Of a stretch of 11,595 bases of DNA, positions 5,842-11,595 are shown one piece after another. The first letter of the stretch is position 1; the number at the start of each line of letters is the position of its first letter. The stretch is from assembly GCA_047921175.1 (NCBI GenBank), contig JBLRWQ010000081.1, positions 1-11,595 on the forward strand. Direction: 5' to 3'. Under the pieces are notes generated by a model. The model was given only the letters and a program-made list of their open reading frames with translations, was not told the origin of the DNA and ran no database searches. The translations under genes and the position numbers were made by a program. The DNA comes from T1Sed10-7 sp047921175 (GTDB lineage Bacteria; Actinomycetota; Nitriliruptoria; Nitriliruptorales; Nitriliruptoraceae).

Positions 5842-8226
5842 TCACCGAGCGATCGGACGGAGCGCACTGACGAGGCCGGACAGCGCCGGTGCGGCGACGA
5901 GGACGAGTCCGACGCCGAGCAGGGGGAGGTCCGGCACGGCGCGGGTCGCCCCGACCACCGCGAGCAGTACCCCCAGGTTCGCGACGAACGTGCGCGTGGT
6001 CGCGCCGGTGTCGAGCCGCGCGCGGAGCACCTCGCGTGCGGTGCTGCGCCGGCCCCGCAGCATGGGGGCGAGGTAGGTCAGCGTCGCCAGCACGGCCTGC
6101 CCGAGCACGCCGAGCAGCGCCGCCAGCCCGAGCGCATCGAGCAGGGACCACGCCCCGGCGGTGACCAGGGCCACATCGGCCCACAGCACCGCGATGAACC
6201 AGCCGCAGGTCCCGAGCACGGCGGGACGGGGCCCGGACGGAGCGGCGCGCAGCGCGGCGCGGAGCACCGGCAGCAGCACTGCGGTCGCGGTGGTGGCAAC
6301 CACGGCCAGCGCACCGCCGGCGGCCACCCGCGAGAGGACGCCCCACGGTCCGCTCAGGCCCGACGCGGCCAGCAGTAGGACCGCGATGCCCAGGGCGAGC
6401 GCTCCCGCGGGGAGCAGCCTCGCCGCGTCCGCATCGGCGCCGGGCTCGATGCGGGTGCGGACCATGGTCGGGCCGAAGAAGACCAGCGTGGCGAGCAGCG
6501 TCAGCCCGCCCCACCCGAGGATGTTGGCGTGCAGGTGGGCCAGACGCACCGCCGCGAACCACGGCCCGGTCACGAGTCCCAACCCGAGGACGGCGCCGAG
6601 CACCCCGGCCACCAGGAACAGCGCGTGCGCCTGCTCGTAGCTGCGCACCACCCACAGGAAGCGGGCCCCGACCGCCCGGCGACGTAGCCGACGGAGCCGC
6701 CAGAGCGCCCCGCCGACCACCGCGAGGGTGGCGGTCGCCCCGACCGCCAGGACCGGCAGGGCCCGGGTCGCGAGTCCGACCAGCAGCAGCACGATGCTCA
6801 CCGTGGTGACGATCGGCCAGGCGACGTGCCGGTCCCCGGGGGCGCGGGTCAGGGTGCGGGTGAAGTGCTCACTGAACGTCAGGATCAGCGTCGTGAGCGC
6901 TCCGAGCGTGAGCAGGTGCACGGCCAGGACCCGGCCGCCCGGCAGCGCGGCACCGGCGACCACCCAGACCCCGGCGGCGGCCGCCGACAGCAGCGCCACG
7001 AGGATGCTGGGGGCCGCCGACGCGAAGGGTGAGGAGCCCGGTGTCCGGCCGTCACCGGGTTGCAGGAGCGGGAGTGTGGGGCGGGCGGACGTCGGTGCCG
7101 CATCCGGGTATCCGTCGCCGGGCCCGCGTCGGACCGCGGCCACGGACACGGCGACGAACAGCGTGAGGGCGGCCACGTTGCCGTGCAGTGCGAGCGTGCG
7201 CCAGGCCTGCGAGCCGGCGAGGTCGGCTGCGATCCGCACGGCCACCGACACGTGGAGCAGGACCAGCGGCGCGTAGGCCACCGGATGGAACGGCGACGCG
7301 CGGCTCAGCACGGCCGGGACGATGATGGGGGCGTGGCCCATCGCCATCGACAGTACGAAGCCCAGGAACAGCGAGTGGACCAGGGCGTCGTGCAGCAACG
7401 GGCCGGTCGCGCCCAAGCCCATCGCGATCCACAGGGTCGCGCTCACCGCCAGCCACGCGTAGGCCGAGAGCAGGCAGATCGCCGCGAACCGGGGCAGCCC
7501 CGGACGGTGGATCGTGCGACGCGCGATGTCGTGGCGAGACAGCCAGGCCACCTGCCCCAGCAGGCCGAGGCCGCCGATCACCAGGCCGGTGCGCCACGAC
7601 CAGGCCGCGACGACCGTCCCCACCGAGAAGACGCCGACGGCAACCAGGAACCGTCGCCGGCTCGCGACCGACGGCAGGGTCAGGCGGCTCAACTCCAGCC
7701 GCTCGCCCACGATGGTGAGCACCAGGAAGGCGGCCAGCAGCGGGGTGATCCGGACCGGACCGCTCCCGGCCAGCCACAGCACCGCCGCGAGCACCCACGC
7801 GGCGGCGCCCAGCGTCATCACCCCCAGATGGACGTCCAGGTGGCCGCGACGCAGCAGGGCGACGTAGACCGCGGTCACCACCGCGCCCGCGGCCACCAGC
7901 AGCAGGCCGCCGAGGGTGCGTGAGACGGGTAGGACCAGCACCGCCGCACCGCTCAGCGCGGGCCCGAGGAAGCCCCAGCCCCGGGACAGGGCCACCGCGC
8001 GTTCGAGGGCGATCAGCGTCCCGAGGAAGCCGAGCACCATCACGACGCCGTGCAGGTCCGCGGGAGCGAAGCGATGCCCGACCCCACCACGCGCCAGCCC
8101 GGTGTAGGTCCCGAGCAGGAGGCCCGCGCCGCCCAACGCGAGCAGCCCGGCACGCAGTCGAAGGAAGCGCCCGACGACCGGCCCGCTGGGGCCCCGATCG
8201 GTCCGCGGTGACGCACTGATCGTCAT
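5842..8226 (-). CDS. Large polytopic membrane protein: two fused His-rich modules (NnrS-like and oxidase-associated)
   Basis: The 794 residues are almost entirely hydrophobic helices, perhaps 20 or more. A hydrophilic Pro/Gly linker at about 367-405 splits it in two. The first half has LHGVVMVLGFLGT (His59), RRGHLDVHLG (His129, His133), a helix pair with His279, His284 and His298 (GHAPIIVPAVLSR), and LHGN (His348). This is reminiscent of NnrS-like haem/copper membrane proteins tied to nitric-oxide metabolism. The second half has VHLLTLGALTTLILTFSEHF (His437, His454), SYEQAHALF (His534), RLAHLHANILGWGGLTLLAT (His564, His566), FFGPTMVRTR and, near the end, LATLTYLAPMLRG. I recognise this pattern from membrane modules in actinobacterial multicopper oxidase or nitrite-reductase-type proteins, but no cupredoxin domain follows here. 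Function is inferred only: haem or copper binding, possibly in NO or copper handling. ATG 8226 has no strong ribosome binding site. The gene has its own upstream region with a palindromic operator candidate. Confidence 0.72.
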   Translation of the reverse strand: MTISASPRTDRGPSGPVVGRFLRLRAGLLALGGAGLLLGTYTGLARGGVGHRFAPADLHGVVMVLGFLGTLIALERAVALSRGWGFLGPALSGAAVLVLPVSRTLGGLLLVAAGAVVTAVYVALLRRGHLDVHLGVMTLGAAAWVLAAVLWLAGSGPVRITPLLAAFLVLTIVGERLELSRLTLPSVASRRRFLVAVGVFSVGTVVAAWSWRTGLVIGGLGLLGQVAWLSRHDIARRTIHRPGLPRFAAICLLSAYAWLAVSATLWIAMGLGATGPLLHDALVHSLFLGFVLSMAMGHAPIIVPAVLSRASPFHPVAYAPLVLLHVSVAVRIAADLAGSQAWRTLALHGNVAALTLFVAVSVAAVRRGPGDGYPDAAPTSARPTLPLLQPGDGRTPGSSPFASAAPSILVALLSAAAAGVWVVAGAALPGGRVLAVHLLTLGALTTLILTFSEHFTRTLTRAPGDRHVAWPIVTTVSIVLLLVGLATRALPVLAVGATATLAVVGGALWRLRRLRRRAVGARFLWVVRSYEQAHALFLVAGVLGAVLGLGLVTGPWFAAVRLAHLHANILGWGGLTLLATLVFFGPTMVRTRIEPGADADAARLLPAGALALGIAVLLLAASGLSGPWGVLSRVAAGGALAVVATTATAVLLPVLRAALRAAPSGPRPAVLGTCGWFIAVLWADVALVTAGAWSLLDALGLAALLGVLGQAVLATLTYLAPMLRGRRSTAREVLRARLDTGATTRTFVANLGVLLAVVGATRAVPDLPLLGVGLVLVAAPALSGLVSALRPIAR

Positions 8227-8267
8227 ACGGGGTCCGTGGCATCCTCGGCGGCGGTACGCCTTTACCG

Positions 8268-8273
8268 TTAGTA
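8268..8273 (-). promoter_or_regulatory. Possible -10 element (TACTAA) for the large membrane-protein gene
   Basis: On the minus strand TACTAA fits an actinobacterial -10 (TANNNT-like with A at the end) in a locally AT-richer patch. It would put the RNA start near 8261, about 35 bases before the ATG. A TTACTT (8293-8298) lies 19 bases upstream as a poor -35. The palindromes at 8270-8290 would then cover the promoter core, as repressor sites do. Confidence 0.3.
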
Positions 8274-8290
8274 GGCTACTCCTGGAGTAG
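8270..8290. promoter_or_regulatory. Two overlapping palindromes, likely operator
   Basis: CTACTCC-T-GGAGTAG (8276-8290) is a perfect 7-bp inverted repeat around one base. It shares its left arm with a second perfect palindrome, AGTAG-G-CTACT (8270-8280). The pentamer AGTAG or its complement thus occurs three times in 21 bases, with the two AGTAG copies 16 bases apart. The one-base centre argues against a terminator hairpin for the upstream operon. The site lies 44-64 bases before the ATG of the large membrane protein, where a repressor would act. The shape recalls sites of dimeric Rrf2- or GntR-type regulators, but I cannot identify the family, and no regulator gene is in the window. Confidence 0.55.
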
Positions 8291-8350
8291 TGAAGTAACG
8301 AAACGTGTGCAGCGTCGTGCGAGGTGGCGACACCGGTCCGTATGCGGTGC

Positions 8351-9778
8351 TCAGCCGGCGGGGTCGAGCCGGATCGTCTCGACCCAGGCCGGCGGGTCGT
8401 CGGGGACCTGACCGTCGCGGCGCGCGAGCACCACGGCGATCACGGCCCGGCCGGCCAGCGGGCGTACCGGCCACGGGGTGAAGCCGTCGGTCAGTACCAC
8501 CAGCGTGGTGGGGCGCAGCGGGTGCCTGCGCAGCACCTCGAGCGCTGGCCGGAGGTCCGTCCCCCCGCCGCCGAGCAGCTCGAGTTCCGCCGCCCGCCGC
8601 AGCCGTGGCGCCTCCCGGACGGCGACGTCGGCGGTCAGCACGACCCGGTCCTCGGGCCGGATGCCGGCCCGGCGGCACAGCCCGTCGAGCTCCGCCAGCG
8701 CCGCGTCGAGCTGCTCGGTCTCCATCGACGCCGAGGTGTCGACCACCACCCCCACCCGCAGCCGCGGCTGCACCATGCCGGGTGTCACGACGCGGGGGAC
8801 GCGGCGGCGACCCGGTCGGCGTGCGTCGTGGTCGAGCTGCCCGGCGGTCACGGCCAGGCTGCGCCGCACGGTCCGTCGCAGGCGCTGGCGCCAGTCGATC
8901 GCCGGCTGGGCCAGCACCTCGCTGGCCCAGCGCCGCCAGCCGCCGGGCAGGGAGCCGGGGTGCGGGCCCGTGCCGCCCCGGGCGAGCGTCCGGGTGTTCG
9001 CGCCCACGGCGCCGTCGTCGTGGGCGGCGCGGCCAGCCATCACCTCGGCGATGTCGCTGGCGACCACCCGCCGGGTCAGCTCCTGTTCGACCGGCGTACG
9101 TGCCGGGTGCTCGTCGTCGTCCGGCGTGAGCTCGTCGTCGACCGGCGCGCCGCCGGCGCCGGAGCCGCAGCGGGCGTGGCACTCCGCCTCGTCCGGGTCG
9201 CCCTCGATCCCGCGTGGTCTTGCCCGGCCCGGCGACGCGCCGGCCTGCCCGGGCCCGGCGCCGGCGTGTACGTCGGATCGGGCGTCGGCGGACGCGTCGG
9301 CTCCCGCCGGCGCGAACTCCTGGGCGAGCAGCCGGTGGTAGTAGCGCTCGGCCAGGTCGCCGTCCGGCGCGCCCAGGCGCTCGGGCGTGACCGGGCGACC
9401 GGGTAGCGGGATACGCGCGGCCACCAGGTCGTCGTTGATCTCCGCGTCGGCGGCGAGGTTCCACCGGTCGTGATCGTGGTGTTCCTGCTCGGCGTGGCGG
9501 GCGTGGTGGTCGCGCAGGAGGTGGCCGACCTCGTGGAGCAGCACGCCGGCGACCTCCTCCACCGACCAGCGCTCCAGCGCGGGCACACCGACGTACAGTC
9601 GCCAGCCGGCGTCGACGGCGAAGGTGTCGAGGTCCGGGCTGCGGACCGGCACCGCCTCGAACAGGGCCGAGGCGAGGTAGGGCATCCAGCGCAGGGCGAG
9701 CAGCCGGGCGGCCGCGAGCGTCTCCGTCTCCTCGTCGGTGAAGCGTCGGACGTCGGTCGCGACCCGGGACGTGCTCAC
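8351..9778 (-). CDS. DUF2201-type protein: HExxH metallopeptidase-like domain plus VWA domain
   Basis: The 475-residue protein has an N-terminal putative metallopeptidase domain with LLHEVGHLL (His82, Glu83, His86) followed by AADAEIND (109-116), which may supply the third metal ligand. A disordered, Ala/Asp/Gly-rich linker spans about 157-235 and contains ECHARCGSG (Cys200, Cys204). The C-terminal half is a VWA-like domain with an intact metal-ion-dependent adhesion site: DTSAS at 347-351, Thr407 in GGGGTDLR, and Asp431 in VLTDGF. This domain order is that of predicted metal-dependent peptidases of the DUF2201 group, which commonly sit next to MoxR ATPases. Peptidase activity is predicted by motif only. 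The GTG start at 9778 overlaps the stop of the ATPase gene as GTGA, so the two are translationally coupled and probably act together. No signal peptide is seen, so it is likely cytosolic. An in-frame upstream extension to 9934 overlaps the ATPase gene and is not real. Confidence 0.92.
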   Translation of the reverse strand: MSTSRVATDVRRFTDEETETLAAARLLALRWMPYLASALFEAVPVRSPDLDTFAVDAGWRLYVGVPALERWSVEEVAGVLLHEVGHLLRDHHARHAEQEHHDHDRWNLAADAEINDDLVAARIPLPGRPVTPERLGAPDGDLAERYYHRLLAQEFAPAGADASADARSDVHAGAGPGQAGASPGRARPRGIEGDPDEAECHARCGSGAGGAPVDDELTPDDDEHPARTPVEQELTRRVVASDIAEVMAGRAAHDDGAVGANTRTLARGGTGPHPGSLPGGWRRWASEVLAQPAIDWRQRLRRTVRRSLAVTAGQLDHDARRPGRRRVPRVVTPGMVQPRLRVGVVVDTSASMETEQLDAALAELDGLCRRAGIRPEDRVVLTADVAVREAPRLRRAAELELLGGGGTDLRPALEVLRRHPLRPTTLVVLTDGFTPWPVRPLAGRAVIAVVLARRDGQVPDDPPAWVETIRLDPAG

Positions 9779-10896
9779 GAGGCGAGCAGCCCCGCGCGCT
9801 CCAGCACCGGGGCGAGGTCCAGCACCGCGTCGGGCAGCGCCGCGTCCGCCGGACGGGCCGCGAGCAGCCGACGGGCCGCCACCGCGCCGATGTCGGCGGG
9901 CACCTGGCGGACGATCTCCCACGCGGCGGCCCACGCCTCGGCGGTGCCGCGGGCCACGGCGACGCTGGCCACCCCGGTGAGGATCGCGAAGCGCTGGTCG
10001 TCGCGCAGGTCGGCCTCCAGCGGGAGGGTCCCGTCGAGCACCAGCGACGGGTCCGGCAGGTCGGCGCGCCGGACCCAGGTCAGGAACTCGAGCCCCGCGG
10101 CCTCGCCGACGAGCCCCACCGCGGCGAGGCGGCGGGCCTCCTCCTCGCGTTCGGGCAGGAACGCCAGCACCCGCTGGAGGTGGTGCCAGGTGCGTGGGCT
10201 CGGCCAGGCGCCGCCGGCCTGGCCGGGGTCGCTCGGGCAGGCGTCGAAGCGCTGGGGCCGGGCGCGCAGGAACCCGAGCACCTGGGCGGTCGCGCGGGCC
10301 CGGTCCGCGTCCGTGCCGGGCCGCAGCGCCACCTCGTCACGCGCGGCGGTGGCGGCGTCGAACCCGATCGTCAGCCCGTCGGCGAAGGTGTCGAGGTCGG
10401 GCCGGTGGGTCAGGTGCAGGAACCGGTTCGCGGTCGGTGGCTCGAGCTCCCACCCGCCCGCGGCGAGGTCGGCCGGGTTGGCCGCGGCGACGATCCGGGT
10501 CGCGGCGGGCAGCGCCAGGTCGCCGACGACCTTCTCCATCGCGACCCGCAGCATCGCCGCCTGGACGGCGGGCGAGGCCGTGGACAGCTCATCGAGGAAG
10601 AGGTAGCCGCCGCCCGCGGCCTCGAGCTCCCGGGCCCACCGCGGCGGGGCGAGCACCACCGAGCCGTCCGGCTGCACGACGGGCAGGCCCGCCAGGTCGC
10701 TCGGTTCCCGCAGCGAGCCGATCACCACCGCGGTGTGGACCTGGTCGAGCCGGCCGAGGGTCTCGACCAGCGCGGACTTGCCCGTGCCCGGCGAGCCCCA
10801 CAGCAGCACGGGCACGTCCGCCCGACCCGCGGCGCGCAGCACCGTCAGCAACGCCGAGGTGGCGGTCGCGCGGGGGGACGTCGGGTGGGCAGCCAT
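9775..10896 (-). CDS. MoxR-type AAA+ ATPase
   Basis: The 373-residue protein is a AAA+ ATPase of the MoxR group, known as chaperone-like remodelling machines that work with VWA partners. Seen: Walker A GSPGTGKS at 34-41, Walker B YLFLDEL at 98-104, sensor 1 region VAAANPADL with Asn140, and PPTANRFLHL with the likely arginine finger Arg158. The C-terminal part is helical and less conserved. The ATG at 10896 is backed by GGAG five bases upstream. The stop overlaps the GTG start of the metallopeptidase/VWA gene by four bases, the usual arrangement for a tight stoichiometric pair. The upstream gene lies 77 bases away on the same strand. The likely role is ATP-driven loading or regulation of the VWA protein or its client; the client is unknown. 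Confidence 0.94.
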   Translation of the reverse strand: MAAHPTSPRATATSALLTVLRAAGRADVPVLLWGSPGTGKSALVETLGRLDQVHTAVVIGSLREPSDLAGLPVVQPDGSVVLAPPRWARELEAAGGGYLFLDELSTASPAVQAAMLRVAMEKVVGDLALPAATRIVAAANPADLAAGGWELEPPTANRFLHLTHRPDLDTFADGLTIGFDAATAARDEVALRPGTDADRARATAQVLGFLRARPQRFDACPSDPGQAGGAWPSPRTWHHLQRVLAFLPEREEEARRLAAVGLVGEAAGLEFLTWVRRADLPDPSLVLDGTLPLEADLRDDQRFAILTGVASVAVARGTAEAWAAAWEIVRQVPADIGAVAARRLLAARPADAALPDAVLDLAPVLERAGLLAS

Positions 10897-10973
10897 GGTC
10901 GCTCCGGTGGTGGGGGTCGTCGTCAGGGGGTCGGTGCCGTCATGAGGTGATCGGGGTCACGCGGCCTGCGCCG

Positions 10974-11595
10974 TCACGACGCCAGCGCCGCGGCGACGGC
11001 CTGGATCCGCCGCCAGCGCTGCAGCCGTGGCGAGCCGGCCGGCCCCGCCCGGACCGCCACCTCCCCCAGCAGCGCCTCGAGTTCGCGGTCGCCAGGGCGC
11101 TCGCCGAGCACGTCGAGCAGCAGCTCACCGGCCTCGCCCGGTGGCAGCAGTCGGGCGAGCAGGTGGACCGCGTCGCCGTCGGTCGTCACCCGCCGCCGGG
11201 CGGCCGCGACCGCCCAGGCCCGGGCCGCCGCAGACAGGTGGTCGCCGTGCTCGGCCAGTCGGGTCAGCAGGGCATCGGGGTCGGGGGCGCCGGGCAGGGC
11301 GTGCACGACGGCACCGGCCGCGCTATCGAGCACCGCCGGGTGGACACGCGCATCGAGGTGGTCGGTCCGCCACCACCACCGTGCCGCGGCCGCGGAGGTC
11401 AGCCGCCCCGCGAGCACGGCCAGGTCCGGGATGGCGCCCACCTGGCCGGCGATCCGCTCGCCGAGCACGCCCCGCGCCAGGCAGCGGTCGCAGTCGATCG
11501 CGGTCGGCGGATGGGTCGGACCGTGCACGGGCAGCCGCCCGCACGCGACCGTGTCCGCCCCCGTCCGGGCCGCGTGCACCCGTCCGCCGGGCAGG
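10974..11595 (-). CDS. Unknown protein with N-terminal Cys cluster, possibly cut by the window edge
   Basis: I do not recognise a named family. The frame is open to the right edge. A GTG at 11579 could start a 201-residue protein, but five more sense codons precede it without a stop or clear ribosome binding site, so the true start may lie outside. Counting from that GTG, the N-terminal part has His2, Cys13 (ACGR), and CDRC at 30-33. This HxnC...CxxC spacing resembles small actinobacterial zinc-ribbon-like segments. The remaining 150 residues are Ala/Leu/Arg-rich and look all-helical, with a WWWR at about 67-70, and no enzyme motif. It lies 77 bases upstream of the MoxR-type gene on the same strand and is probably the first visible gene of that operon, so a role as adaptor or client is conceivable. 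High GC content leaves some risk in the exact ends. Confidence 0.6.
   Translation of the reverse strand, partial: LPGGRVHAARTGADTVACGRLPVHGPTHPPTAIDCDRCLARGVLGERIAGQVGAIPDLAVLAGRLTSAAAARWWWRTDHLDARVHPAVLDSAAGAVVHALPGAPDPDALLTRLAEHGDHLSAAARAWAVAAARRRVTTDGDAVHLLARLLPPGEAGELLLDVLGERPGDRELEALLGEVAVRAGPAGSPRLQRWRRIQAVAAALAS

Noticed and set aside
8270..8290. Reading the overlapping palindromes as a transcription terminator for the upstream operon
   Set aside because: The main palindrome has a one-base centre and no T-run, so a stable RNA hairpin with a normal loop would lose pairs; an operator is the better reading.
8323..8334. GGTG-GCGA-CACC mini-hairpin after the metallopeptidase/VWA operon
   Set aside because: A 4-bp stem is too weak to call a terminator in GC-rich DNA.
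8268..9464. Minus-strand open frame of 398 codons overlapping the metallopeptidase/VWA gene
   Set aside because: It is a shifted frame of the real gene; composition is almost all Arg, Gly, Ala and Pro.
9779..9934. 52-codon N-terminal extension of the metallopeptidase/VWA protein
   Set aside because: It would overlap the ATPase gene by 160 bases; the GTGA overlap at 9775-9778 gives a standard coupled start.

Overview
The window is very GC-rich and every readable gene has typical high-GC actinobacterial codon use. GTG starts, a leaderless-looking promoter and the tkt-tal order fit an actinobacterium, probably chromosomal. I cannot name the genus. I see no rRNA, tRNA, CRISPR array, transposase, integrase or phage gene. 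Eight protein genes account for nearly all of it, and no gap between genes exceeds 270 bases.

Left part (1-2796, minus strand): two genes of the non-oxidative pentose phosphate pathway, transketolase followed by transaldolase, which runs off the left edge. They exchange two- and three-carbon units between sugar phosphates and are probably co-transcribed. Diverging from tkt is a membrane-anchored diguanylate cyclase (3064-4191, plus strand) with an intact product-inhibition site. The divergent gap holds a 14-bp palindrome.

Middle (4230-5775): a monofunctional proline dehydrogenase on the minus strand converges on the cyclase gene. A small DoxX-like membrane protein diverges from it on the plus strand. 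The DoxX-like gene ends at a strong 10-bp hairpin shared with the next, convergent gene.

Right part (5842-11595, minus strand): first in map order is a large 794-residue polytopic membrane protein that looks like two histidine-rich modules joined by a Pro/Gly linker. The first is reminiscent of NnrS-like haem/copper membrane proteins. The second is reminiscent of the membrane module found in some actinobacterial multicopper oxidase and nitrite-reductase-type proteins. It has its own upstream region with two overlapping palindromes, a good operator candidate. Upstream of it is an operon of three genes: an unknown protein with a short Cys cluster (open to the right edge), a MoxR-type AAA+ ATPase, and a DUF2201-type protein combining an HExxH metallopeptidase-like domain with a VWA domain. 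The last two overlap by four bases (GTGA) and are surely translationally coupled.

The best candidates for something undescribed are the fused His-rich membrane protein with its palindromic operator, and the three-gene MoxR / metallopeptidase-VWA / Cys-cluster module. The rest is central metabolism and signalling with recognisable families.
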